Shown here: piece by piece, positions 18,277-26,921 of the stretch | How positions within the stretch are numbered: position 1 is the first letter of the stretch | Layout: every line of letters begins with the position of its first letter | Source of the DNA: Bryobacterales bacterium | GTDB lineage: Bacteria > Acidobacteriota > Terriglobia > Bryobacterales > Bryobacteraceae | DNA length: 64,000 nt | Assembly (NCBI GenBank): GCA_026954325.1 | Contig: JAIXKK010000224.1 | Span: 1-64,000, forward strand | Direction: 5' to 3' | The notes under the pieces: model-generated | The model's input: only the letters and a program-made list of their open reading frames with translations | The model's database searches: none | Told to the model about the DNA's origin: nothing | Position numbers and translations under genes: made by a program

Positions 18277-20178
18277 CTAAAGCTGCCTTGCATAGATCGC
18301 CCGCGCCTTGCGGAACAATTCGAGCACCTCCTGCTTCCTGGCCTCTGTCGAAAACACACCGCGCTGGGTGGTACGGTCGATGAGACGGTCGATCCAATCG
18401 ACCCAGAAGCGCGCATCGGGAGCGGATTGGATGGGCTCGCCGCCAAGGTAGACATAGACAGGGCTGGTGTGGGCGAAGGCTTTGGCGTCGTTTAGCACCA
18501 TGCGGTGGAAGGGTCCGAGGACGCGGGCGGCGATCCAGGCGCTGTGATCCAGGGTGAGCGTCGAGGCGAGGGGCTGTGCTTTGCCGTTGACGACCAGTTC
18601 CACCGCGTCCACCGGGATGGCGGACTTCATCTCCACTTTCACCTGAAGGCGCCGCGGGCCTTTATCGAGGCGCAGTTCATCGCCCGGTTCCTTGCCGTTC
18701 ACCTTGAGAAAGAGCATGGGTCCGTTGGTGGCGAAGGTCCGGCCGTGTTTGTAGGCGGAGATCCAATCCGGGTACTTGAGGGGACCGTCGAGGTGGGCAT
18801 AGACGCGTCCTCCGCCGGGCACGTAGTGGTCGGCGACGTTGGTGAAGCTGTCGGTGCCCGCGGAAACGCCGACGCGGAACCCGCAATTGAGCAGGCGGTA
18901 CCACATGGGCATGGCGACTTCTTCGGGGTTGTTGGAGAGCACGTCCATGGCGTCGATCTGGCCGAGGGCGAGATCGACGGGCATTTCCTTCATGCTGGCG
19001 CCGTTGAAATCCGGGGAATAGCCGGGATGCGCGTAGGTGACGGCTCCGCCCTGATCGCGGGCTTCCTTGGCGAGGGTGTAGTTCGGCGGGTAGTCATCGG
19101 GGTGTTGAGAGCCGCGGAAGCCGGTGTAGAGGGGTTCCACGAGCTTCTTGAGTTGGTAGAAGCACATGTGGCCGTAGAGGCCCGCGTTGCGCATCTCTTC
19201 GTTCCAGTAGATGAGGTAGGGCGTGCTGCTGAGGGAGGAAAGCTTGCCTTCGAAGAACTTGCGGTCATGGACGGTGTCGCCGCTCGAGTTGGCCACCATC
19301 ATGTTGGGGATGTTCAGGTCCTCGCCGAGGGCGTACATGCGGACGTCTTCGGGCGTGATGTCCTGATGGCCGGGAGCCGTGTAGTTGGCGTGGATGTGCG
19401 CGTCGGAGGAATACCAGCCGCGGGCGGACATGCTGATCCAGCGTTTGAGGCGGATGGTGACTTCGGCCGGTTTGGTCAGGTTGACGGCGCGGCGCACGAG
19501 TTGGTATTCGGGGCCGCGGGCCGCTTCAATCACGGTCTCCCCCGAGGGCAGATCCATCTCGAAACTGCCGGAGGCATGAAAGAACTGCTCGGCGGGTTCC
19601 GCGGCGAAACGGCTGATGGCTCCCTTCGGCGCATAGCCGAGGCCGTCTGAGCCGGTGAGGTAGATACGGGCGGCGGCGGGGCGGCCGTGTTCGTCGCGGA
19701 GGTTGACTCTGAGCTTCACGAGGGGGCGCACGTCGAACGTGTAGACCTGGCCGTCCACCGTGCGCTCGACGATGCCCGGGTTCCGCTCGACAACACGATG
19801 GAGAATCGCCTTGCCGGAGCGGATCACGGGCAGATTGAAGATACGGCCCTGGGCAAGGATGTAGCGGCGCGGCGCGGTGAAGTCCGCGAGCGTTGCGGCG
19901 TCGGTGGCGCGGAACACGAAGCGATCTCGCAGGGCGTGCATGGCGGCTGCGTTCGAGCGGCGGCGCATGAGGACTCGCGCCATGTCGCCGAAGCCCACTT
20001 CGCCATCGACATCGATCTGCTCGAGGCCGTTGTGGTTGATCCAGAAGGTGAGATCCTCCTGGCCTGGTTTCGAGTGGGAGACCGCGGCTTGCCAGGCTTG
20101 CGCGGCGGGATTGCGCCACAGCGCGAGGGCAGCCAGGAGCAGAAAAGATGCAACAAGATAGAGACGTCCCATAGTCAT
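18277..20178 (-). CDS. CehA/McbA-family (PHP-like) metallohydrolase
   Basis: A 633-residue exported hydrolase. An N-terminal membrane/signal helix (YLVASFLLLAALALW) is followed by a beta-rich region and then the metallohydrolase domain from about residue 250: SSDAHIHANYTAPGHQ supplies the first metal-binding Asp-x-His-x-His, TYAHPGY the next His, and SAGTDSFTNV a later ligand. This pattern is that of the CehA/McbA family, whose characterised members hydrolyse carbamates, though most homologues have unknown substrates. It lies divergent, 54 bp away, from a membrane acyltransferase-like gene, and next to other secreted hydrolases. The natural substrate is not predictable. Confidence 0.85.
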   Translation of the reverse strand: MTMGRLYLVASFLLLAALALWRNPAAQAWQAAVSHSKPGQEDLTFWINHNGLEQIDVDGEVGFGDMARVLMRRRSNAAAMHALRDRFVFRATDAATLADFTAPRRYILAQGRIFNLPVIRSGKAILHRVVERNPGIVERTVDGQVYTFDVRPLVKLRVNLRDEHGRPAAARIYLTGSDGLGYAPKGAISRFAAEPAEQFFHASGSFEMDLPSGETVIEAARGPEYQLVRRAVNLTKPAEVTIRLKRWISMSARGWYSSDAHIHANYTAPGHQDITPEDVRMYALGEDLNIPNMMVANSSGDTVHDRKFFEGKLSSLSSTPYLIYWNEEMRNAGLYGHMCFYQLKKLVEPLYTGFRGSQHPDDYPPNYTLAKEARDQGGAVTYAHPGYSPDFNGASMKEMPVDLALGQIDAMDVLSNNPEEVAMPMWYRLLNCGFRVGVSAGTDSFTNVADHYVPGGGRVYAHLDGPLKYPDWISAYKHGRTFATNGPMLFLKVNGKEPGDELRLDKGPRRLQVKVEMKSAIPVDAVELVVNGKAQPLASTLTLDHSAWIAARVLGPFHRMVLNDAKAFAHTSPVYVYLGGEPIQSAPDARFWVDWIDRLIDRTTQRGVFSTEARKQEVLELFRKARAIYARQL

Positions 20179-20232
20179 CAGGATGCGGTAATCTTATATC
20201 AATCTGTTCGCTGGGACATCTTCCAGGCTTCG

Positions 20233-21405
20233 ATGAGAAAGAGCCGGATACAATCCATCGATCTTGTTCGCGGCGCCGTGATGATCCTCATGGCTATTGA
20301 TCATGTGCGGGAGTATCTGAGTTCCGCGGCGTACACCTTTCGGCCGGAGGATCTCTCGAGGACAACGGCGGCGATCTTTCTTTCGCGGTGGGTCACTCAT
20401 TTCTGCGCTCCGGTTTTCATGTTCACGGCGGGGTTGGGCGCGTTCCTTTGGGCGCGGCGCGGGAGGAGTCGCGGAGAACTGTCGCGCTTCCTGTGGACAC
20501 GGGGCCTGTGGCTGATTGTGCTCGAGTTGACGGTGATCCGCTTTCTGCTGTATTTCAGTTTCTCTTTCCCGCTGGTGCTGACTGTGTTCTGGGCGCTGGG
20601 CTGGTCAATGGCGGCGCTGGCGGCGCTTGTCTATCTGCCGCCGCGCGCGATCGCCGGGATCAGCCTGGCGATGATCGCCTTGCACAACGTTCTGGATTCG
20701 GTGCGGGCGGCGGACTTCGGAAGGTGGGCCTGGGTGTGGAACGTGCTGCATGAGCCTGGAGTGATCCGCATTGGCGGCACGGTGGTGATTCCCGGTTATC
20801 CGCTTGTTCCCTGGATCGGCGTGATGGGGGCGGGTTACTGCTGCGGAAGCCTGTTTCTGATGGACGCGGAGAGGCGGCGGGCATTGCTGATTCGAATCGG
20901 GGCCGCGCTCACGGCGGCTTTCGTTCTTTTGCGCGCTCTGAATTTCTATGGGGATCCGGCGCGGTGGTCGGTGCAGCCTTCCGGTCTGTTCACGGCGCTC
21001 TCGTTCCTGAATTGCACGAAGTATCCACCATCGCTCTTGTTTCTGTTGATGACGCTGGGGCCTGCCCTGCTTGCACTGGGGTTGCTGGAGGGCGTTCGGG
21101 TTTCGGATAAGAACCCTGTTCTCATTTTCGGCAGGGCGCCGTTTTTTTACTATGTGATTCATCTTGGGCTGGCCCATCTTGCGCTGGTGCTCTTGACGTA
21201 TCTGCGCTACGGGACAACGAACTTCCTGTTCACGCCGCCGCCGACGCTGGGCGGTCCGCGACAGGCGTTTCCCGCCGATGCCGGTTTCAGCTTGGGGACG
21301 TGCTACGCCGTCTGGTTCGCACTGTTGATTGTGCTGTATCCTCTGTGCCGCTGGTTCGCTGGGGTGAAACAGCGGCGCAAGGCTTGGTGGTTGAGTTATC
21401 TGTAA
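20233..21405 (+). CDS. DUF1624 / heparan-alpha-glucosaminide N-acetyltransferase-like membrane protein
   Basis: A 390-residue polytopic membrane protein with about ten hydrophobic helices. The start at 20233 gives the family's opening SIDLVRGAVMILMAIDHVREYL, where the Asp-x-x-Arg-Gly and His-x-Arg/Asp residues of the acyltransferase-like fold sit. Later segments HFCAPVFMFTAGLGAFL and PWIGVMGAGYCCGSLF also fit. Homologues are thought to transfer acyl groups across the membrane to envelope glycans, but activity is unproven for this group. The open frame extends 180 codons further upstream over the opposite gene; that extension is a shadow. Confidence 0.88.
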   Translation: MRKSRIQSIDLVRGAVMILMAIDHVREYLSSAAYTFRPEDLSRTTAAIFLSRWVTHFCAPVFMFTAGLGAFLWARRGRSRGELSRFLWTRGLWLIVLELTVIRFLLYFSFSFPLVLTVFWALGWSMAALAALVYLPPRAIAGISLAMIALHNVLDSVRAADFGRWAWVWNVLHEPGVIRIGGTVVIPGYPLVPWIGVMGAGYCCGSLFLMDAERRRALLIRIGAALTAAFVLLRALNFYGDPARWSVQPSGLFTALSFLNCTKYPPSLLFLLMTLGPALLALGLLEGVRVSDKNPVLIFGRAPFFYYVIHLGLAHLALVLLTYLRYGTTNFLFTPPPTLGGPRQAFPADAGFSLGTCYAVWFALLIVLYPLCRWFAGVKQRRKAWWLSYL

Positions 21406-21413
21406 CGCGCCGC

Positions 21414-23645
21414 TTACTCGACGAGGGGCTCGTACGGAGGGATGGTCAGCATTTTTCCTGTTGCCAGCCGCACCTGCGCCGGATGCGAATTGAAATTGAG
21501 GAGCGCGAGCTTTCCGTTTTCGAGTACGCTCCAGTAGACGGTTTCCGGTTTTTCCATGCGCAGCGCGGCGAGAGTGCGGCTGTCGAGTCCCGGTGTTTTC
21601 AAGAGAAGATCACGCACGAACTCGGCGTAGAAGCGCGAGGGAATGAGGTCGCCGTGGAAGACTACCACGCGTCCCTTGGCGGTGTCGCCGGTGAGCCAGC
21701 GGGTGCTGATGGAGGTATCACCCTCGACCGTGATGGGGTTGCCGCGCGGGCGCGGGGCGAATACCAGCGTGCCGCCGGCGCGTACCCATTGGTCGATGCG
21801 TTCGAGCACGGGTTTCTCGGTCACACTTCCCCAGAGGAACAAGAGCACTTTGTAGCGGGCGAGCGCGCCGTCCATGATCATCCGCTCGCTGGCGTAGTCG
21901 AAATCCACCTGCTCGCGCATCGCACGGGCCACGGTGAAGAACGTGGACGCCCACCGGTAGCGCACCAGTTCATCGTCCAGTTTCAGAGCCGTGTCTGAAT
22001 AGAATGCGGCGACGTCAATCACGGGCTTGGCGCGCACGTCCAAGAGGTTCCCGTACTTCAGCCAGGCGTCAATTGCCTGATCATTGGCGGTGAGGTTGCC
22101 GAGATAGTAGAACAGATGCACGGCGCCCGTAGTCACCGCGTTGAACAACCGCGCCATCACGCCGCGCTTGCTCCCGAAGCCTCCGGGCTCATAGCCGAGC
22201 GCGGCCCCGTAGAACCGGGCCGCCGAGGAGGCCATCCGCGTGATGGTGAAATTGTCGGGAAAGTCGTCACTTTCATTGGTGAGCCGGATGCCGCCATGGA
22301 TGCGCGCCATGCTGCGGGCCTGGTAGCTGTAATCCGTGCCGATGGGCACCGGTCCCCATCCGCCCGAGGATTGGTGAATCTGCGTGTGAGGAAGGGCGGC
22401 GCGCGCCCAATTGGCCCAGCGCTCACACCACACGCTCATGGCGCCCATGTACCAGTTGGCGAAATCGATGCGCTGGCGGGGCGTCAAGGCCGTCTCGGGC
22501 AGAAACGTGGTGACTTCTTCGAACGAAGCGTGATGCGAATCCCAGGCGGCGTTCAGTTGGCCGATGTCGCCCGAGTATTCCTTCTTCATTGCCTGGCGAA
22601 ACGCGGCGCGCGCCAGGCCGTCCCCGGCCCAATAGCCGATGTGGGTGTGACCGCGGCGGAATCCATAGCCGGGTCCGCGCGCGGGATACTGGGCTTCGCC
22701 ATAATCGCCGCTGGGGCCGAGGCGAATGCCTAACAGAGACTTGCGATTCCCATAGTGCTTGCCGAATTCGGAGATGAAGCGGCTGGCATACTCCGTCTGG
22801 AAGGGCTGGAAGATGGACTGGGTATCGTGCACCACGCCATGCTCGAGGCATTTGAAGCCGAAGTTGTCTTTGGAATCGTGGAGCCACGCGGGCAGCGCGT
22901 ATCCGGAGCCGGCGAGCAGCATGGGGAACCATTGGAGGCCGTGTTTCGCGATCTCTTCGAGGATCGCATCGTAGAAGCTCCAGTCGTAGACGCCGCGCCG
23001 GCGTTCCACATATCCCCAGCGAACGTAGGTCTCGACGGCGTTGAAGCCAAGAGCGCGAATCAGCGGAGCTTCGTTGCGGATGCCGGCAAGAGCATCCCGT
23101 ACGCGGTCAGGAGCGGTGGCGTCCCCGGAGACGGAACTGACGCGCTCGGAGGGAACGGCGAATTGCAGAGCCGGATTCACGAGCGGAGCCTCATCGACGG
23201 GCGGTTGGGTGTCCACCAGATGAATCGCGCGGAGCCAGTCGAGGCCTTCGATGCGGATCTTCCCGGGCGGCGCGCCGTCATAGGCAAAAACGGCGCGCCG
23301 CACCTTGCCCGAATTGACGCGGGCGACGCCCCATTGCTTCGTCTGCGGCAAACCGGGGGAAAGCGTGATGAGCCCGTAGCCGCGGTCGGCGAATTCGAGG
23401 ACGAGCCATTGCTTTGCGGGAGCGGGATTCTCGATTTCGACGTGATATGCCGAGCGCGTGTAGTAGTCCGTGCTGGGCGAGAGCCTGGCGGTGAAGGCCC
23501 CGCCGGTGCGTTCCATCCGCATTGGGGAATCGGCGGCTTTTTCGAGGCGGATACCCTCCTGGCGCGGTGGTTCGGAAGCTTCCCAACGTGCCAGATCCTT
23601 GGCCGGCGCGGCGGTTATAAGAACAAAACACAGGAATCGATGCAC
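21414..23645 (-). CDS. Secreted GH42/GH14-like glycoside hydrolase family protein
   Basis: About 743 residues with an N-terminal signal (HRFLCFVLITAAPA). A beta-sandwich-like N-terminal part is followed by a TIM-barrel: ALGFNAVETYVRWGYVERRRGVYDW is the typical entry of clan GH-A beta-galactosidase-like enzymes, then LGIRLGPSGDYGEAQYP with a candidate acid Glu, then QLNAAWDSH. A flavodoxin-like trimerisation-type domain (FLWGSVTEKPVLERIDQWVRAGGTLVF) and a small C-terminal sandwich close it, as in GH42. The GTG at 23645 (or TTG at 23651) is chosen because the preceding gene ends at 23677. The substrate is unknown; it probably acts on plant or soil polysaccharide fragments. Confidence 0.8.
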   Translation of the reverse strand: MHRFLCFVLITAAPAKDLARWEASEPPRQEGIRLEKAADSPMRMERTGGAFTARLSPSTDYYTRSAYHVEIENPAPAKQWLVLEFADRGYGLITLSPGLPQTKQWGVARVNSGKVRRAVFAYDGAPPGKIRIEGLDWLRAIHLVDTQPPVDEAPLVNPALQFAVPSERVSSVSGDATAPDRVRDALAGIRNEAPLIRALGFNAVETYVRWGYVERRRGVYDWSFYDAILEEIAKHGLQWFPMLLAGSGYALPAWLHDSKDNFGFKCLEHGVVHDTQSIFQPFQTEYASRFISEFGKHYGNRKSLLGIRLGPSGDYGEAQYPARGPGYGFRRGHTHIGYWAGDGLARAAFRQAMKKEYSGDIGQLNAAWDSHHASFEEVTTFLPETALTPRQRIDFANWYMGAMSVWCERWANWARAALPHTQIHQSSGGWGPVPIGTDYSYQARSMARIHGGIRLTNESDDFPDNFTITRMASSAARFYGAALGYEPGGFGSKRGVMARLFNAVTTGAVHLFYYLGNLTANDQAIDAWLKYGNLLDVRAKPVIDVAAFYSDTALKLDDELVRYRWASTFFTVARAMREQVDFDYASERMIMDGALARYKVLLFLWGSVTEKPVLERIDQWVRAGGTLVFAPRPRGNPITVEGDTSISTRWLTGDTAKGRVVVFHGDLIPSRFYAEFVRDLLLKTPGLDSRTLAALRMEKPETVYWSVLENGKLALLNFNSHPAQVRLATGKMLTIPPYEPLVE

Positions 23646-23676
23646 GGACAAAGTATGGCAAACTTCAGTCCGCGAT

Positions 23677-24999
23677 TCAGGGCCGCACGAGGGAGCCATC
23701 GATGGCCCGCACGGTGAACCCGTCCTCGCGGCCGGAGGGCGGCTCCATCGGATACTTCCGCGCCATATCTTCGCGGATATCCACGCCAAGGCCGGCGGCC
23801 TCGTTCACGTAGGCATACCCATCCGGCAGTTTCGGAGTCCCCGGCATCAGTTCGTGTACGAGATCCGGCCAGCGGTTCTCTTCCTGGACGCCGAAGGCGG
23901 AGGAGGAGAGGTCGATATGGCAGGCGGCGGCGAAGTTCACCGGATCGTTGTCGCCGCCTTCCTGCCACGCCGTGCGGACGCCGAAGGTTTCGCACAGGGC
24001 GGCGATCTTGCGGGCGGGAGTGATGCCGCCGACCGTGGAAATGCGGTGGCGCGCAAAGTCGATGATGCGTTCGGAGATGCAGGGCACCCATTCCCGCGGA
24101 TTGGTGAAGATTTCGCCCATCGCCATCGGAGTGGAGGTCACCTGCTTGATGTTGCGGTACCACTGCACGAGTTCCGGCGGCAGGATGTCTTCCACGTAGA
24201 ACATGCGGTATGGCTCCATCCGCTTGGCGAGTTCCACCGCCATGGTTGGGGAAAGATGTTCGTGGACATCGTGGATGAGCTTGACGTCCTTGCCCAGCTT
24301 TACTCGCAGATGTTCGAACAGCTTGGGGATGGCGTCGATGTATTGTTCCTCGTCGAACGCCGGCCCGTTGTAGCCGTTCACCGGACGCCTTCCCTGCCCC
24401 GGCGGAATCATGCCGCCTCCCCCGTAGCCGCCCATCTGTGCCCGCACGTGACGGAAGCCGCGATCCATGAAGCCTTTCACGTTGTCCGTGACTTCGTCCA
24501 TGGAACGCCCGTCGGCATGCCCGTAGCAAGGCACCGCATCGCGCACCTTTCCGCCGAGCAGGGCGTACACCGGCATGCCGGCGCGCTTGCCCTTGATATC
24601 CCACAACGCCATGTCGAGACCGCTCAGGGCATTGTTGAGGATGGTGTCATGGCGGCGGTAGCTGCGATAGATGGTGGCGTGCCAAATGTCGTCGATGCGG
24701 TCCACGTCGCGGCCCACCCAGAAGGGAGCAAGGTGCTTCTCGATGGCGGTGGCCACGGTGAAGGCCTGATGCACGTTGCTCGCCGAGCCGATGCCGTACA
24801 AGCCCGGCTCACTGGTTTCCACCTTGACGATCACCCATTGATAGCGTCCGCCGGCGCTGGTGAGGATGGGGTAGACGCGGCGGATGGTAACTTTCGACAT
24901 GCCCCGCGTGCTCTGTGCATAGGTTTGCCGCGCCGCTTGCTGCGCGGCGGCCGCGGCGGGGGCGGCGGCGAATCCTTCGAGGAATCCTCTGCGTTCCAT
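23677..24999 (-). CDS. Enolase-superfamily sugar-acid dehydratase (mandelate racemase/mannonate dehydratase-like)
   Basis: A 440-residue member of the mandelate racemase/muconate lactonising group, most like D-mannonate or D-gluconate-type dehydratases. The capping domain has the IGSASNVHQAFTVA segment, and the barrel carries three metal ligands in LIHDVHEHL (Asp, with catalytic His), FYVEDILPPE (Glu) and MGEIFTNP (Glu), then GGITPARKIA and the WQEGG end. The N-terminus (ERRGFLEGFAAAPAAAAA) resembles a Tat signal, so it may be exported, which is unusual for this superfamily but seen in acidobacteria. It lies between a secreted glycosidase and a secreted amidohydrolase on the same strand, forming a likely catabolic unit. 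Confidence 0.85.
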   Translation of the reverse strand: MERRGFLEGFAAAPAAAAAQQAARQTYAQSTRGMSKVTIRRVYPILTSAGGRYQWVIVKVETSEPGLYGIGSASNVHQAFTVATAIEKHLAPFWVGRDVDRIDDIWHATIYRSYRRHDTILNNALSGLDMALWDIKGKRAGMPVYALLGGKVRDAVPCYGHADGRSMDEVTDNVKGFMDRGFRHVRAQMGGYGGGGMIPPGQGRRPVNGYNGPAFDEEQYIDAIPKLFEHLRVKLGKDVKLIHDVHEHLSPTMAVELAKRMEPYRMFYVEDILPPELVQWYRNIKQVTSTPMAMGEIFTNPREWVPCISERIIDFARHRISTVGGITPARKIAALCETFGVRTAWQEGGDNDPVNFAAACHIDLSSSAFGVQEENRWPDLVHELMPGTPKLPDGYAYVNEAAGLGVDIREDMARKYPMEPPSGREDGFTVRAIDGSLVRP

Positions 25000-25030
25000 A
25001 GGGTGCTCCTGGGGTAGGTTGCCGGCTTTT

Positions 25031-26272
25031 CTATTTCGTCCACTCCTTGCGCTTGTACGGGAAGGTCTTCCAGTCTTCGCTGGCGCGGCCGTTGCGGTCC
25101 CACATCACCTTGCCTTTGCGGAGGGTGAGTTCGGCGGTGATTCGTTGCGTGCCCTGGTTTACCGCTCCGGCGGAGTCGACGAATCCGAACTGCCCATTCT
25201 CGACGCGCAGCACGGCTACATCCGCCTCCGCCCCGGCATCCAGGCTGCCCAGGGCTGTCTGTTTGATCTCCCTGGCGGGATTCCAGGTAGACATGGCGAT
25301 CACCTGATCTATCGGAACGCCGAGGTTCAGGATGCTCGACATGGAGTTGGTCATCGACTTCATTCCGGCGTTCATGCTGCCGGAGTGCAGGTCCGTGGAG
25401 ATGGAGTCGGGTGGGAAGCCTTGCTGCAAAGCCGGGACGGCGACGTACCAATAGAAACTGCCGGCGCCGAAGCCGAGATCGAAGATGATGCCCCGCTTGC
25501 GCCCGGTGATCATCGCGGGGTTCACCTTGTTTCCGGCCACGAGTTCTTCCCGATGGCCGGAGAAACAGTGTGTGTAGATGTCGCCGGGGCGCAGTTTGTC
25601 GAGGAGCAGGGTGGGAAGGCTCCTGACTTTGTTGAGGTAGCCGAAATCGATCATCACGGGGAGATCGGTTTCCCTGCCTGCCTTGACCGCCGCATCCACG
25701 GATTCCCATCCGGGCCCGCCGAAGTGGGCCGACTTGAATCCGACAATGACGCCGCGATTGGCCTTGGCCATCCGCGCGGCCGCCGCGGCGTCGAGTTCGG
25801 CCAGTTCATCCTCTTTCCCGGTGCCCATACCCCAACCGGCGATGTTCAGAAGCGCGAGGACACGGGTCTGGGATTTGTCGATGACGCGAGCTTTGAAGTC
25901 AGGGAAAGTGCGCCACCCGGAAGTTCCGGCGTCGACCATCGTGGTTACGCCGCCGCGAAAGGAATGCGCATCCGGCTGCACGCTGCTGTCGCGCTCGATC
26001 GATTTCACATCCGGCCGCGTGTAGACGTGGACGTGAATGTCGATGAGGCCGGGAGTCACGTACAACCCGGCGGCGTTTACGGTTTTCTTTGCTTCGGAGG
26101 GAGAAATGTCGGCGGCGACGCGGGCGATCTTACCCCCGGCCACGGCAACGTCCATCAGCGCGTTGATGCGGTTCTTGGGATCCACTACGCGCCCGCCCTT
26201 CAACAAGAGGTCATAGGTCTGCGCGCCCATTACCGAGGCAGTCAAGGTCAATAGAAGTACGGTTTTCTTCAT
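25031..26272 (-). CDS. Exported amidohydrolase (dihydroorotase-like)
   Basis: A 413-residue metal-dependent hydrolase. The start at 26272 gives a signal peptide (KKTVLLLTLTASVMGAQ) right before the first strand TYDLLLKGGRVVDPKN. The metal site is read as GLIDIHVHVY (His-x-His), VIVGFKSAHFGG (a possible carboxy-lysine position), DIYTHCFSGH and the C-terminal SISTDLHSG Asp. The overall layout and the RVVDPKNRINALMDVAV opening resemble dihydroorotase/D-aminoacylase-type amidohydrolases. The pathway is unclear; neighbouring genes suggest breakdown of secreted or imported compounds. It is separated from the enolase-superfamily gene by 31 bp on the same strand. Confidence 0.85.
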   Translation of the reverse strand: MKKTVLLLTLTASVMGAQTYDLLLKGGRVVDPKNRINALMDVAVAGGKIARVAADISPSEAKKTVNAAGLYVTPGLIDIHVHVYTRPDVKSIERDSSVQPDAHSFRGGVTTMVDAGTSGWRTFPDFKARVIDKSQTRVLALLNIAGWGMGTGKEDELAELDAAAAARMAKANRGVIVGFKSAHFGGPGWESVDAAVKAGRETDLPVMIDFGYLNKVRSLPTLLLDKLRPGDIYTHCFSGHREELVAGNKVNPAMITGRKRGIIFDLGFGAGSFYWYVAVPALQQGFPPDSISTDLHSGSMNAGMKSMTNSMSSILNLGVPIDQVIAMSTWNPAREIKQTALGSLDAGAEADVAVLRVENGQFGFVDSAGAVNQGTQRITAELTLRKGKVMWDRNGRASEDWKTFPYKRKEWTK

Positions 26273-26387
26273 GTCAATCCTGCGATACCTTCGCGCCTGG
26301 AAGTATACACCCATTGGGACGGCGCCTCACGCCGCCATCGATCCGTTACCATGGAGAATTCACCACAACACAATTCAGGAGATTCGA

Positions 26388-26921
26388 GTGGATATACAGA
26401 AGATGGCCGCCGGGGTTCGTTTGCTCCTCATGGACGTGGATGGCGTCATGACGGATTGCAAGCTGTACAACGTTCCGGGCCCCGACGGCCGCATGTTCGA
26501 AACCAAGGGATTCGACGCTCAGGATGGCATCAGTCTCCAATGGCTGAGTTGGTATGGCATTAAGACGGGACTGATCAGCGGACGCGTTTCGCCGGCGACC
26601 GAGGAGCGCGCCAGACAGTGCAAGTTCACCTACATCTACCAGGGCCATATCGAAAAGATCCCGATTCTCGAAGAGATTCTCGCGGACGCGAAAGTGGACC
26701 CTTCGGAGGTCGCCTATATCGGGGATGACCTCACCGATATCGTCGTGATGCGCCGCGTCGGCTTCAGCATCGCGGTGAACAACGCGCGGGCGGAAGTGAA
26801 GACGATCGCCCACATGGTGACGGAGGCTCGCGGCGGCAACGGCGCGGTTCGCGAAGTGGCCGAACTCATCCTGAAAGCCAAAGGCCACTGGGCGGAACTG
26901 CTGAAGAAGTACGAAGTGTGA
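26388..26921 (+). CDS. kdsC: 3-deoxy-D-manno-octulosonate 8-phosphate phosphatase
   Basis: A 177-residue HAD-family phosphatase that removes phosphate from KDO-8-phosphate, a step in the KDO part of LPS. The GTG start at 26388 is set by AGGAG 6 nt upstream; the frame extends further but without a site. HAD motif I is LLLMDVDGVMTDCKLY, the aspartate nucleophile in the DxDGVxTD form typical of KdsC; motif II is ISGR; motif III/IV is the Lys of IEKIPIL with YIGDDLTD. The small cap-less size matches the family. Its stop overlaps the next gene's GTG by 4 bases, linking it to the GT-C membrane protein in one operon. Confidence 0.93.
   Translation: MDIQKMAAGVRLLLMDVDGVMTDCKLYNVPGPDGRMFETKGFDAQDGISLQWLSWYGIKTGLISGRVSPATEERARQCKFTYIYQGHIEKIPILEEILADAKVDPSEVAYIGDDLTDIVVMRRVGFSIAVNNARAEVKTIAHMVTEARGGNGAVREVAELILKAKGHWAELLKKYEV

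Noticed and set aside
22755..25017. Plus-strand open frames opposite the glycoside hydrolase and enolase-superfamily genes
   Set aside because: Repetitive Val/Asp/Gly/His-rich translations typical of antisense frames; no family motifs.
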